In this document: positions 34,650 to 44,075 of the stretch, piece by piece | Layout of the letters: every line of letters begins with the position of its first letter | How positions within the stretch are numbered: the stretch's first letter is position 1 | Source: UBA11986 sp031402435 | Lineage (GTDB): Bacteria > Bacteroidota > Ignavibacteria > UBA10030 > UBA6906 | Direction: 5' to 3' | NCBI GenBank assembly: GCA_031402435.1 | Contig: JANNSJ010000006.1 | Coordinates: 4,665-68,664 of the forward strand | Length of the DNA stretch: 64,000 nucleotides | The notes under the pieces: model-generated | What the model was told of the DNA's origin: nothing | Seen by the model: the letters and a program-made list of their open reading frames with translations, nothing else | The model's database searches: none | Position numbers and translations under genes: made by a program

Positions 34650-35597
34650 CTATTGTGTCAGGAATGATGCTTGTTCGGCAAGCCATGCGTTGAATTCTTC
34701 CGAAGTCTGCACGGTGACGAATCCACGCATCCGGAAATGTCCCAGACCGCAGAGTTGGGCACAGGCAACCTCCGTAGGTGTTGCAGGTGCAACCGTAACG
34801 GAAGTAATCCCTGCCTGCAACAACAGCGGCATCATCTCTTCACTAAACGAATCACCTTTCTTGATAATCGCGCTGCCGTCTTTTGCCGGATAATCCCTCA
34901 TGGAAATCATCAAGCTCAATCTTGGAGATAACTTGCCATCAGCGATCGACATCTCTTCCGTCAATTCTTCTTGTATCGCTCGTGTCGATTTCACAGGCGT
35001 GAACCAGATTGGAATCTTCTGACCGGGAATTGCATCCTGCTTCACGCGATACAGAGGAAGACTGAAACTGTGGATCACATCCTTCGAGGTCAAATAGAAG
35101 AGTATGGGTTTGCCTATCGGCAGATTCAACTGGTTGATGGTTGCAATGTCGTCTTTCGCTGACGGATCATCACGATCCAAGCCGAGCGGGTTATCTGAGG
35201 ATACAAGATGAATAGCTGTAGGCCCAAAGACACCATCGGCTCCCGGATAATGGAAATTCCATGCAAACTGCTCCGCAACAACACGAATAACGACAGCATC
35301 CTTTTCAGCGGGAAAGGCGCTTACGATGGTCGACCAGATGGGAATTGAAAACCCAATCAGCAGGATTGCCTCAAAGACCGCTACAGCGATCTCCACATAC
35401 TTTGAGAAATGGGAACGTACGCCAACGGAATCGGCGACCGGGTTGTTCGACTTCCGGAACCGAACCAGAACGTAGATGAAGTAAAGTCCCCAGCCGGCAA
35501 AAAGGGCCAGCATCAGCCAATGAATAACAACAATCATGTTATCAATCTGCGCACCGTGCGCTGATCCGTCAATGGGCAAGTATAACCAATCTTTCAT
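34650..35597 (-). CDS. coxB: Cytochrome c oxidase subunit II
   Basis: 315 aa with two N-terminal membrane helices (about 22-45 and 70-95), then a CuA cupredoxin domain. CuA ligands: the His of DVIHSFSLPLYRVKQDAIPG, then C..QLC..GH..M in CAQLCGLGHFRMRGF. Electrons enter here from cytochrome c or the operon's own cytochrome or cupredoxin. About 75 residues lie between the PGQ..IWF strand and the CuA cysteines, where most subunits II have about 20, so this protein carries an extra acidic insert. There is no fused cytochrome c domain. The gene is unusually placed after coxA, coxC and coxD. Confidence 0.93.
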   Translation of the reverse strand: MKDWLYLPIDGSAHGAQIDNMIVVIHWLMLALFAGWGLYFIYVLVRFRKSNNPVADSVGVRSHFSKYVEIAVAVFEAILLIGFSIPIWSTIVSAFPAEKDAVVIRVVAEQFAWNFHYPGADGVFGPTAIHLVSSDNPLGLDRDDPSAKDDIATINQLNLPIGKPILFYLTSKDVIHSFSLPLYRVKQDAIPGQKIPIWFTPVKSTRAIQEELTEEMSIADGKLSPRLSLMISMRDYPAKDGSAIIKKGDSFSEEMMPLLLQAGITSVTVAPATPTEVACAQLCGLGHFRMRGFVTVQTSEEFNAWLAEQASFLTQ

Positions 35598-35617
35598 GGA
35601 ATCCGATCCTCCAGGTA

Positions 35618-35866
35618 TCAGTTCAATCTATTGACAAAACGTTGATTCAGCAAACGAAGGCGTCTTCTCAAATACAGGAAAAAGCCGGCAATGCTGACAA
35701 GAACCCCTCCCGTAACTCCGAGCAAGCTCATGATTGCCATGTTCATGCCTTCTGTCGCGGACGACTCCGGATCACCATAGCAATTTGGGCACGCATACCC
35801 TTCTACTTGAAGAACAAGTAAGAGCAGAACAACGAGCAGACACACGATTGTTATGTTGCGTTTCAT
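35618..35866 (-). CDS. Small membrane protein of the oxidase operon, 82 aa
   Basis: I do not recognise a named family. MKRNITIVCLLVVLLLLVLQ is a signal or anchor helix. It is followed by GYACPNCYGDPESSATEGMN, with a CxxC pair outside the membrane, then a second helix (about 50-68) and a basic LRRRLRLLNQRF tail in the cytoplasm. The start overlaps the stop of the 68-aa gene (ATGA). A periplasmic CxxC beside coxB could serve copper delivery to CuA, which is inference. A longer frame upstream lies inside the 68-aa gene and is rejected. Confidence 0.75.
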   Translation of the reverse strand: MKRNITIVCLLVVLLLLVLQVEGYACPNCYGDPESSATEGMNMAIMSLLGVTGGVLVSIAGFFLYLRRRLRLLNQRFVNRLN

Positions 35867-36069
35867 AAATAACTCACATGCTTTAATTTTCGAAGGAATC
35901 GAATGCCGTACAGGATCAGTCCAATACCGGTGATGATTGATAGGATGCCACCGACAAAGAGATCCCCTCCGCCACCCGCCGTGGAACCGTTCATCAGCCA
36001 CGCAGCAAAACCAAATGCCGTCAGCGCTGAAACACCAATAAAGAAAATGTGAAATGCTTTGAGTGACAT
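35863..36069 (-). CDS. Small two-helix membrane protein of the oxidase operon, 68 aa
   Basis: MSLKAFHIFFIGVSALTAFG begins a first membrane helix. A glycine-rich turn (NGSTAGGGGDLFVGG) and a second helix (ILSIITGIGLILYGI) end in basic RFLRKLKHVSYL. It has no cofactor motif. Tight spacing on both sides (3 bases from subunit IV, overlap with the 82-aa gene) shows it belongs to the operon. It could be a small structural subunit or assembly helper. Confidence 0.75.
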   Translation of the reverse strand: MSLKAFHIFFIGVSALTAFGFAAWLMNGSTAGGGGDLFVGGILSIITGIGLILYGIRFLRKLKHVSYL

Positions 36070-36072
36070 ATC

Positions 36073-36378
36073 TCAGTGATTGTAGCGAATCGGATCAAGA
36101 GCATGAGAAACCGGAATAACCATGAGAACAATAAAGAAGACCACAGTCAGAATCAACGTGGCATAAATGAGCTTCTTTTCCGATATCAGATGCATGAAAT
36201 ATCCCCCGACCAGCGTCGCTTTGATCGAAGCAATGAGCAACGCAACAGCGATCCCCACACCCACGCTCAGATGAAGGTACGATACTGCCACCGTTACAAT
36301 GGTAAGGAACAGCAACACGACAAACACCATGATATAGACTTTGACGTGCTTCTTTACTTCTTCAGCTTGCATTTCCAT
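36073..36378 (-). CDS. Cytochrome c oxidase subunit IV, caa3 type
   Basis: 101 aa with three membrane helices. VYIMVFVVLLFLTIVTVAVSYL, IKATLVGGYFMHLISEKK and FFIVLMVIPV are typical of prokaryotic subunit IV (CtaF/CoxD), which stabilises the oxidase. It lies between coxC and the small unknown genes. Confidence 0.9.
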   Translation of the reverse strand: MEMQAEEVKKHVKVYIMVFVVLLFLTIVTVAVSYLHLSVGVGIAVALLIASIKATLVGGYFMHLISEKKLIYATLILTVVFFIVLMVIPVSHALDPIRYNH

Positions 36379-36386
36379 GACGTCTC

Positions 36387-37124
36387 CTACAAAAGATAGA
36401 GAACTGGGAACAAGAAAATCCAGACAAGATCCACGAAGTGCCAGTACAAACCGGCAACCTCAATCCTGTTGGTAAAGCGGGTCGGTTCGGTCTTCCACAT
36501 TTTTGCTCCTGGTCCCCAGAGATAGATATTGACGACCAGCCCTCCAATAACATGAAGCACATGAAGCCCCGTCAGCGTAAAGTAGATTGCAAGAAATGTA
36601 CTGTACCATGGACCGAAGTTGGTCAGGCGTTTGATCTGGGCTCGTCCGATATGCACAGGAGAGGGCTGTACTCCATCCTTCATATCGGGAAGCATGACAA
36701 CATGATCTTCAGCCTCCTCCTCGAGATGGCCAACGATTTCTGTGCCGTCATGAAGCGTTACGCCATAGTGAACAAACTTTGCCTTATACTCGAACGTCTT
36801 TACAACAAGGAATGCCATGCCCATCAGAATGGTAAGTCCGAGGTAGAGTCTGAACTTGCCAAAGTTTTTCATCATCAACGACGCCCATGACATCACCATG
36901 GTAACGCTGGAACTTATCAGCACCACGGTGTTGAGTGTTGCAAGCGGAACATTGAGAATCGTGTACCCATGCGGCCAGACTGGTGCGCCAACACGAAGCA
37001 GAACGTACGTGGAAAACAACGCGCCAAACAACATGACTTCCGACGCAAGGAACAACCACAAACCCAGCTTCGCATTGAACAACCCGGTGTCGGGGCGTGC
37101 GGTTTCATTGTATGGTATTTGCAT
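36387..37124 (-). CDS. coxC: Cytochrome c oxidase subunit III
   Basis: 245 aa with about five to seven helices. KLGLWLFLASEVMLFGALFSTY, a conserved acidic residue in the early helices, TLTGLHVLHVIGGLVVN and EVAGLYWHFVDLVWIFLFPVLYL identify subunit III. A hydrophilic insert of about 50 residues (DGTEIVGHLEEEAEDH and after) lies between helices. The start overlaps the coxA stop (TAATG). Confidence 0.95.
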   Translation of the reverse strand: MQIPYNETARPDTGLFNAKLGLWLFLASEVMLFGALFSTYVLLRVGAPVWPHGYTILNVPLATLNTVVLISSSVTMVMSWASLMMKNFGKFRLYLGLTILMGMAFLVVKTFEYKAKFVHYGVTLHDGTEIVGHLEEEAEDHVVMLPDMKDGVQPSPVHIGRAQIKRLTNFGPWYSTFLAIYFTLTGLHVLHVIGGLVVNIYLWGPGAKMWKTEPTRFTNRIEVAGLYWHFVDLVWIFLFPVLYLL

Positions 37125-38923
37125 TACGCCTCCGAAGCTTGATTCTGCGGTGTATAGTCTTTCTTGGCCCCACGAGTACTGTACTCATACGGGCCACGAT
37201 AGACTTCCGGGATCTTTTCGAAATTCCCGTGTGCCAGCGGCGGCGACGTTGTTGCCGCCCACTCAAGCGTCGTGGCTTCCCATGGGTTGGAATTCACTTT
37301 CTGACCCTTCTTCATACTCCAAAAGAAATTAACGATAAACGGAATCTGAGCAAGACCAAGGCACCATGCTGATATGGATGTAAATTCATTCCAATGAAGT
37401 ACACTCTGAGCGTGTGCATACTGTTCACCGCCGTCATACAAGCGGCGGGAAACACCTGCAAGTCCCTGAATGAACATGGGCATAAAGACGCCATTCATGA
37501 AAACAATCGATCCCCAGAAATGAAGCCTGCCAAGGATGTCATTCATCTTCCGCCCTGTGACTTTCGGAAACCAGTAGTAGATCCCGGCAAACAATGCCAT
37601 CAACGTTCCGGGAGCAACAACATAGTGGAAGTGTCCTATTACATAATACGTATCGTGGAGATGAATATCGGATACATTCAGTCCCAGTGGCAGTCCGGTG
37701 AGGCCGCCAATTGCAAACATCGGAAGGAACGAAAGAGCAAACAACATCGGTGTTGTGTAACGGATCGAACCACCCCACAACGAAAGCAGGAGTGCCGTGA
37801 GAATGATGACCGATGGAATCGAAATGATCATCGTCGTGGTCTGAAAGAACGAGCTGATGGCTGTTCCCATGCCGGTGAGAAACATATGGTGCGCCCACAC
37901 GATAAAGGACATGAAGCCAAGGAAGATAATCGAATAGATCATTGACTTGTATCCCCAGAGCGGCTTCCGGGTGTTATTGGCGATAACTTCACCAATAATT
38001 CCCATCGCGGGAAGAATCAATACGTATACTTCGGGATGTGCAAGGAACCAGAATAGATGTTGCCAGAGCAAAGGGCTCCCCCCTCCACTGACACCCAAGG
38101 CCTGTCCCGATACCACCAGTCCACTCGGGAGGAAAAAGCTTGTGCCGGCAATTCTATCCATCAACTGAAGCACCCCCGCCGCTTCCAACGGTGGAAACGC
38201 AAGAAGCAACAGGAACGACGTCACGAATTGTGTCCACACGAAAAACGGCAGGCGCATGAACGTAAGGCCTTTGACACGCAGCTGGATAATCGTCACGATG
38301 AAGTTGACGGATCCCAACAAGGATGACGTGATAAGAAAGACCATGCCTAACAGCCATATCGTCTGGCCTGTTGTTGCGATGACAGAGAGCGGAGCGTAGG
38401 ATGTCCACCCGGAGTTCGCAGCGCCGCCCGGTACGAAGAAGCTCCAGAGCATTGTCACGCCGCCGCAGAAGTAGACCCAATAGCTCATCATGTTCAACTT
38501 CGGGAACGCCATGTCGATGGCCCCGATCTGGAGAGGCATCACGTAGTTGCCAAACGCACCGACAGCCAGCGGCACGACGCCAAGAAACACCATGATGGTG
38601 CCATGCATGGCCCCGAGCTGATTGTAATATTCCGGCAACATTATGCCATCCGGCATATTGTCTTGACCCATCAGGTGAGCGAGCCATTTGATCGGAAACT
38701 CCTGCCCTGGATACGCCAACTGCCAGCGCATGATCATCATGATCGAGAAGCCGAACAGCAGAAACAACAGCGATGTGATCCCATATTGAATTCCGATCAC
38801 CTTATGGTCGGTGGAAAACACATACTTCCGCCAGAAGCTCTGATGGAGATGGTCTGCCTCATGATGGGCCCCGTGGGTTTTGTGCGTTGTACCCACGCCC
38901 CCATGTGAACTGCTATGGTCCAA
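37124..38923 (-). CDS. coxA: Cytochrome c oxidase subunit I
   Basis: 599 aa, 12 or more membrane helices. Haem and CuB ligands: low-spin His in GAMHGTIMVFLG, HPEVYVLILPAMG with the cross-linked His-Tyr and the D-channel Glu (A1-type), IVWAHHMFLTG with the His pair, and HDTYYVIGHFHYV with the haem a3 and haem a histidines. It reduces oxygen to water and pumps protons. The N-terminus is His-rich (MDHSSSHGGVGTTHKTHGAH). Confidence 0.98.
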   Translation of the reverse strand: MDHSSSHGGVGTTHKTHGAHHEADHLHQSFWRKYVFSTDHKVIGIQYGITSLLFLLFGFSIMMIMRWQLAYPGQEFPIKWLAHLMGQDNMPDGIMLPEYYNQLGAMHGTIMVFLGVVPLAVGAFGNYVMPLQIGAIDMAFPKLNMMSYWVYFCGGVTMLWSFFVPGGAANSGWTSYAPLSVIATTGQTIWLLGMVFLITSSLLGSVNFIVTIIQLRVKGLTFMRLPFFVWTQFVTSFLLLLAFPPLEAAGVLQLMDRIAGTSFFLPSGLVVSGQALGVSGGGSPLLWQHLFWFLAHPEVYVLILPAMGIIGEVIANNTRKPLWGYKSMIYSIIFLGFMSFIVWAHHMFLTGMGTAISSFFQTTTMIISIPSVIILTALLLSLWGGSIRYTTPMLFALSFLPMFAIGGLTGLPLGLNVSDIHLHDTYYVIGHFHYVVAPGTLMALFAGIYYWFPKVTGRKMNDILGRLHFWGSIVFMNGVFMPMFIQGLAGVSRRLYDGGEQYAHAQSVLHWNEFTSISAWCLGLAQIPFIVNFFWSMKKGQKVNSNPWEATTLEWAATTSPPLAHGNFEKIPEVYRGPYEYSTRGAKKDYTPQNQASEA

Positions 38924-38955
38924 GAGTGATTACTCCTTTCTTGTGAGAGGCTGAA

Positions 38956-39651
38956 TTATTTTGCAGCGTACTTGAAATCCGCCTTTGCCTCACCCGCTGC
39001 TGCGACCTTTACTTTCATTGTCTGGCTACCGTATTTCTCATGCCACACTTCAATGGTGTAATCACCTGCCGGAAGTTTCTTCAGGCTGAATGATCCGTCA
39101 TCGCCGGTGACTGCATAGAAGGGATGGTTGAAGACCGTAATCCATGCGTTCATCCACGTATGGACTTCACATTTCACTTTGAAGCTCTCGGTCTTGTCAA
39201 ACTTCTTCGTGAGGATCATGCCTTTCTTTGGTTGGGCTACATTAAACGATGGATTATCCTTGGAAAGAGAATGCACGTTGTGTAGCGTGGGATCGCTGTT
39301 CTTGACAACGAGATCCTGTCCGGCTTGTATGCCCAGAACGTGCGGAGTGTATTGGCAACCTATCTGATCAAACTCCACTTTGGTTGACGGAGCATCGAAT
39401 TTCTTACTGCCAAGACCCTCCTTTACGTACACAAGAACGTTCTTGAGAGTTCCGTTCTTGTTGACGACGACTTCCTCGCTGAACACGGGATTCTTGTGCG
39501 CTTTCATGCACACGGGGTCGGCGTTCATGTTCAGACGATTTGCCTTTGGCGCGGCACCGTCGAACGACACTTTACCGGCAACATCGCCTGCCGTTGCAGC
39601 TCCAGTGACGCAAGCCGCGAGGACGGCAACTTTCAGATACTTGATCATCAT
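38956..39651 (-). CDS. Exported cupredoxin-like protein
   Basis: 231 aa. Signal peptide MMIKYLKVAVLAACVTGAATAG, a beta-sandwich (about 24-165) with a probable type I copper site (His in DPTLHNVHSLS, then C..H..M in KCEVHTWMNAW), then a carboxypeptidase-regulatory-like domain (YAVTGDDGSFSLKKLPAGDY). It lies between the multihaem cytochrome and coxA, so it could carry electrons between them, which is inference. I know similar proteins as methylamine-utilisation-like or plastocyanin-like. Confidence 0.8.
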   Translation of the reverse strand: MMIKYLKVAVLAACVTGAATAGDVAGKVSFDGAAPKANRLNMNADPVCMKAHKNPVFSEEVVVNKNGTLKNVLVYVKEGLGSKKFDAPSTKVEFDQIGCQYTPHVLGIQAGQDLVVKNSDPTLHNVHSLSKDNPSFNVAQPKKGMILTKKFDKTESFKVKCEVHTWMNAWITVFNHPFYAVTGDDGSFSLKKLPAGDYTIEVWHEKYGSQTMKVKVAAAGEAKADFKYAAK

Positions 39652-39694
39652 GCTATCTCCTAATGTGAGTTGTTGTTTGTCTCGTGAGTCAAAT

Positions 39695-42301
39695 CTATTT
39701 GGATGCTGTTTGGGTACGCACAGGCTGACCGATGCTGATCAGGTGATCGCGCACAGCCCTCATCTGCTTCATTGCATCGCCGCCGAGAACGTCGGGCAAC
39801 GGTGACTGACCATCCGGCCAGAACGTGGGCATGCGGGTGCCTTCCTGGATCTTGTTAGGATCGGCAAGCCAGCTTACAATCCACTCCGGTTTCAGACGAT
39901 CTCGCGCCTTTGAAAGCAGAGGAGCAAGATCCTGTGTGCCACCGCCACCCGGTTTCATTGGGCCTGTCGGATGACACTTCATACATTGCAGATCATCGAA
40001 CATCGTCTTGCCAACCTGCAAGAACTCGCGCTCAGGCTGATATGCTTTGTAATCCCTCAACTCCAATTCCTGGTTGCTCAAGCCGAGGAAATACTTCGTC
40101 AGCTTGCTGATCTCTTCGTCTGAGAGGGAGAACGTCGGCATACGCGTGGGAACCCATGGACGAATCGAGTTGGGCTGCCCCACGGTGGACGGGTTCTTCA
40201 GGAAGTCGTGCAGCCAGGGTTCCTGCACTTTCGCTCCTTCGCCGGTGATGATGGGAGGAAGGAACGCCTGCTCCTCACCAATGACAGCACCAATGAACAT
40301 CCCGTACTTTTCAAGTTGATGACATTGCTGACAGTTGTAATGGATTGCAAGTCGTCGCCCGGCTTCAATGTTTTGTTGCTTCTTGTCAAACACCTGGATG
40401 AACTTCTTGTCAGGCTCGTCCTTTGTCTGCGAGAGGAGAAACGTTCTCAGGGTTGCAATCTCATCATCGTTGAACCCGAACACCGGCATCTTTTGCGAAA
40501 TGCGATCTGTTTCAAACGTCCGGGAATCCTTTAACTTGTTGAACACCCAATCATGCCATGTGTGATGAACCTTTGTATCGCCGAAGTCCATCTCTTCAAC
40601 TTTCTTTCGGCCGAAGTTTGAGAGTGAAACAGAGACTCTTCCCTCCTTCTCCATGCCAGGAATGGCGTGGCAACCATTGCAACCGTATTCCCGGATGGTG
40701 CTTTCACCCCGCTTGATGAGTGCTGATGAAGTAAGATCAACAGTCCTTTTCTCAAACGGGCGTTCATCTTTCAATGTCATGAGATAGGAGACAACATCCT
40801 TTGCTTCGCCATCAGTCAAGCGAAGGCTTGGCATTTTGGTGGATGGATTGAAGTGACGTGGGTTGCGAATCCAATCATACGCCCAATCAGGAGAGACTTT
40901 GCCGCCAACGTGGGTAAGTTCAGGGGCAATATCGTAGCTGGTACCGCGTGCTTCACGGACCTTTGTATTCTCGCCAATCGCATGGCAGCCCAGACATCCA
41001 GCGGACTCTACAACCTGTTTCCCTCGCTTTACATCTCCTCCGACGTAGGCACCTTTCGCATAACTGAACTGGTTCTTGCTCGACACATCCATCAGGTATG
41101 CCGTAACAGCTTCGGACTGTTCATCTGAGAGTCTGAAGTTCGGCATACGCGTATGGGCATTGTATTCCTTTGGATTCTTGATCCAACGGAACAACCACTC
41201 AGCATTCGTTTTGTATCCGATGCGATTCAGTTCGGGGCCGATTTTCGGCAGGTCAGCATATCCCTTGAATTCATGGCATCCATGGCAACCGGATTCAACC
41301 ATGAGTCGTTTTGCATGCGTAAACTCAGGAGCGTAATTCAACGCGGTCTGGTTCTCATGGCATTCGTTGCATGCTGCCCAGACATCCTTCCCTTTGAGTA
41401 ACGGATTCTCCCAATAATGGTCTTCTTCCCCGTGAGCCATCCCTGCGGTCAGTGCCGTTCCCTGGCCACGATGGCAGGGTGTGCATCCATACAGTTCAGG
41501 ATTGTGAATGGCAAGCAACTCGGGAAGCGGATGCTTCTTGTACGGTTGAGGTGCATCCTCCATCACCTCTTCGTTCCATCCAAGATGGCAGGTCTGACAG
41601 CGATCGATGCGGGCTTTGGGGTCATTGAATGGATTTCTATCGTAGTCCAGCAGCATCACCTGCCTGATCTCAACGTGTGCGTCATCCAGACGCTGCAACT
41701 TCGTTTGCCACTTCTCCACCTTCCTCAGCAAATCAGTATGTTCGTTCTGGGCATTGCGAAGGTTGCTCCTGTACACACTGATGAGCGCAAAGAGAGAATC
41801 CCGTGTTACGCCCAGTTCCTTGATGACCACCTGACGTTTGGCCATCTCCTTTTCGTTTTCATCGAGCTTCGACTTCTGCTTGAGATCTTCCTTACCCTCG
41901 TGCACGGAGCGCTTGTAGAAGTAATACGCCTCATCCCCCCTGCTCTTGGCAAACTGATACTCCCGTGTTTCGTCGGTGAGATGCTCGAGAGTCTGGTTGT
42001 AGACAGTCATCAATCCAAGGTAGGTTGACGCTGCCATGGAGTCCTTTGACGCCTGTACCTTCGCTTGTGCTTCTGCGAGCGCTGAGGAATCCAAATCTGC
42101 GGCTGCCTGGTCAACTCTCTCTTGTGTCCTTTGTTTTGCGAGGACAAGGTACTTCTTCTGTTCATCCTTCCATGGACGCCGGGTTGACACTTCATCGACA
42201 ACGGCCCACATCGTTCCGAGAAATAACAATCCCGAAAACACAATGTAGTACACACTGTAGTTGCGTTGCTCTATCGGAGTATTTGCGCGCTTCTCAAACA
42301 A
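39695..42301 (-). CDS. Membrane-anchored eight-haem cytochrome c
   Basis: 868 aa. One membrane helix near the N-terminus (about 17-35) is followed by a 180-residue coiled coil (KKYLVLAKQRTQERVDQAA to EKWQTKLQRLDD) and eight CxxCH haem sites at about residues 235, 273, 311, 339, 436, 541, 657 and 773. The spacing suggests a multihaem head followed by four class I monohaem domains, each with a late axial methionine (TRMPNFRLSD, TKMPSLRLTD, QKMPVFGFND, TRMPTFSLSD). It sits right after the cytochrome b genes and before the cupredoxin and coxA. It probably links the quinol complex to the oxidase. Confidence 0.92.
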   Translation of the reverse strand: MFEKRANTPIEQRNYSVYYIVFSGLLFLGTMWAVVDEVSTRRPWKDEQKKYLVLAKQRTQERVDQAAADLDSSALAEAQAKVQASKDSMAASTYLGLMTVYNQTLEHLTDETREYQFAKSRGDEAYYFYKRSVHEGKEDLKQKSKLDENEKEMAKRQVVIKELGVTRDSLFALISVYRSNLRNAQNEHTDLLRKVEKWQTKLQRLDDAHVEIRQVMLLDYDRNPFNDPKARIDRCQTCHLGWNEEVMEDAPQPYKKHPLPELLAIHNPELYGCTPCHRGQGTALTAGMAHGEEDHYWENPLLKGKDVWAACNECHENQTALNYAPEFTHAKRLMVESGCHGCHEFKGYADLPKIGPELNRIGYKTNAEWLFRWIKNPKEYNAHTRMPNFRLSDEQSEAVTAYLMDVSSKNQFSYAKGAYVGGDVKRGKQVVESAGCLGCHAIGENTKVREARGTSYDIAPELTHVGGKVSPDWAYDWIRNPRHFNPSTKMPSLRLTDGEAKDVVSYLMTLKDERPFEKRTVDLTSSALIKRGESTIREYGCNGCHAIPGMEKEGRVSVSLSNFGRKKVEEMDFGDTKVHHTWHDWVFNKLKDSRTFETDRISQKMPVFGFNDDEIATLRTFLLSQTKDEPDKKFIQVFDKKQQNIEAGRRLAIHYNCQQCHQLEKYGMFIGAVIGEEQAFLPPIITGEGAKVQEPWLHDFLKNPSTVGQPNSIRPWVPTRMPTFSLSDEEISKLTKYFLGLSNQELELRDYKAYQPEREFLQVGKTMFDDLQCMKCHPTGPMKPGGGGTQDLAPLLSKARDRLKPEWIVSWLADPNKIQEGTRMPTFWPDGQSPLPDVLGGDAMKQMRAVRDHLISIGQPVRTQTASK

Positions 42302-42326
42302 GAACTGTCTCCTTGGTCAGAGTCTG

Positions 42327-43214
42327 TCAGATATTAAAGAACGGGGTAACGAGAATGTACTTGATGTTGAGAGCGATCCGAAAGATGATTTTCACCGGCA
42401 GCGCCATCATAGTGACGAACAAGAACGCCACGATGCTGTAGCGAACCAATCCGAGTTGCTTCATGAAAGCAGTATTCCTCTTCCAGAGATAATATGCCAC
42501 GCCTATCCCGTACCACATCAGGACGGTCAGAGAACCAATTACCATGGCTGCCGGATTCAGCGACCCATCGACAAGCCGGGTCGGAACGTTGAAGAAAAAC
42601 TCTGTGAAGTCCACGTTCGTCAAAGCAACAACGAGATGTGTATCCCAATACTCCCACGGGAAGAAAATATTCCATCCCGGACCCCGGAAGAATGTTCCCA
42701 GCACGATCAGCGCCACCCAAAGAATCAGGAATCCGAAGCAGAACGTAAGAACTGCAAACTTTCTTTCCTTGTACGTGTAGTAGCCGTTCCCTTTGGGATT
42801 AATATCGATGTACGGGATTGCCATCAGTCCGACAATAATCAACGTAGGAATAATCACACCGGCGATCCATGGATCGAAATAGACAAGAATTTCCTGCAGG
42901 CCAAGAAAGTACCAAGGTGCTTTGGATGGGTTTGGCGTCAGGGCAGGATTAGCCGGTTCTTCCAAAGGTGCATTAAGCAAGAATGACCAGAATGTGAGAA
43001 TCACCATGACGAAGATTGCAGCAAGGAATTCCACCTTGACGAGATACGGCCACACCTGTACTTTGTCTGCCATCTTTGACTCGTCGGAGAAACCCTGCTT
43101 GTCATTCTTCAAGGCTTTGCTGAAGGAGTACCACGTATAGAACACCGTCAACACAAGCATCAGGATGATCGGAACATTGTCCGGCTTCGTGGCAATCTTA
43201 AGAAGGTATTCCAT
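42327..43214 (-). CDS. Cytochrome b, C-terminal (subunit IV/PetD-like) part
   Basis: 295 aa. NPSKAPWYFLGLQEILVYFDPW stands where the Qo-site PEWY loop lies in the cytochrome b family, with an APWY variant. About seven hydrophobic segments, more than the three of PetD; the extra ones are at the C-terminal side. It forms, with the next upstream gene and the Rieske protein, a split cytochrome b quinol oxidising unit. Confidence 0.9.
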   Translation of the reverse strand: MEYLLKIATKPDNVPIILMLVLTVFYTWYSFSKALKNDKQGFSDESKMADKVQVWPYLVKVEFLAAIFVMVILTFWSFLLNAPLEEPANPALTPNPSKAPWYFLGLQEILVYFDPWIAGVIIPTLIIVGLMAIPYIDINPKGNGYYTYKERKFAVLTFCFGFLILWVALIVLGTFFRGPGWNIFFPWEYWDTHLVVALTNVDFTEFFFNVPTRLVDGSLNPAAMVIGSLTVLMWYGIGVAYYLWKRNTAFMKQLGLVRYSIVAFLFVTMMALPVKIIFRIALNIKYILVTPFFNI

Positions 43215-43243
43215 GAATGAGGATCAGATAAATTGATGGATGA

Positions 43244-44035
43244 TCAGAATTTCTTCTCAGTCACATCGGGGCCGGAGATGCCCCCGTCTTTTCTTACTCT
43301 CCAGAAATGCACAATCATCAGCACTGCGCCAACGAGCGGCAGGAAGATGCAATGCAAGACATAAAATCGGAGCAACGTTGGTGGTCCAACTTGCGTTCCG
43401 CCGAGCAATACAAATCGGACGTCGTTGTTGATCTTCATCCCAAGTTCCGGGCCGAATGGACCTTCATGTCCAAGAAGCGGCGTTGCGCGAGCCATGTTCG
43501 TTCCGACAGTGACAGCCCAGATGGAAAGCTGATCCCACGGCAGAAGATATCCTGTAAAGCTCAAAAAGAGAGTGAGCGTAAGAAGAATAACGCCGATAAC
43601 CCAATTGAACTGACGTGGCGCCTTGTAGGAACCCGTGAGGAACACGCGGAACATGTGAAGCATGACTGTGATAACCATGGCATGGGCCGCCCAGCGATGC
43701 ATGTTCCGCATGAGTGGGCCAAACGCAACGTCGTTCATCAGATACTTCATGTCATCGTAGGCGTATTCAGCGGCGGGGCGATAATAGAACATCAGGATAA
43801 CGCCGGTAACAGTGAGGACAATAAAAAGGAGGAACGTAATTCCTCCCATACCCCACGTGTAGCCGATGTTCGTGGCGTGCCTGCTGATGCGCACCGGATG
43901 AAGATGCAGGAACACGTTGTCGACAATCTGTAATGCGCGGTTGCGCTGGGTATCCTGATAGGAATGACGGAAGATGGACTTGTACACGTCCGTCTTCTGC
44001 ATTTTTTCTTTCATCTGATCGATGATACCAAGCAT
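43244..44035 (-). CDS. Cytochrome b, N-terminal (b6/PetB-like) part
   Basis: 263 aa with four helices. Haem b ligands: MHRWAAHAMVITVMLHMFRVFLTG (two His) and FYVLHCIFLPLVGAVLMIVHFWRV (two His). VTGVILMFYYRPAAEYAYDDM and SFTGYLLPWDQLSIWAVTVG form the Qo side. It is part of the menaquinol-cytochrome c reductase of this operon. Confidence 0.95.
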   Translation of the reverse strand: MLGIIDQMKEKMQKTDVYKSIFRHSYQDTQRNRALQIVDNVFLHLHPVRISRHATNIGYTWGMGGITFLLFIVLTVTGVILMFYYRPAAEYAYDDMKYLMNDVAFGPLMRNMHRWAAHAMVITVMLHMFRVFLTGSYKAPRQFNWVIGVILLTLTLFLSFTGYLLPWDQLSIWAVTVGTNMARATPLLGHEGPFGPELGMKINNDVRFVLLGGTQVGPPTLLRFYVLHCIFLPLVGAVLMIVHFWRVRKDGGISGPDVTEKKF

Positions 44036-44075
44036 AGCAGGCTCCGTTCCTTATCCCAATAAACTCTTTTCAGTC

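Noticed and set aside
36438..36890. 150-aa plus-strand frame across coxC
   Set aside because: It lies antisense to coxC, whose family motifs are clear on the other strand.
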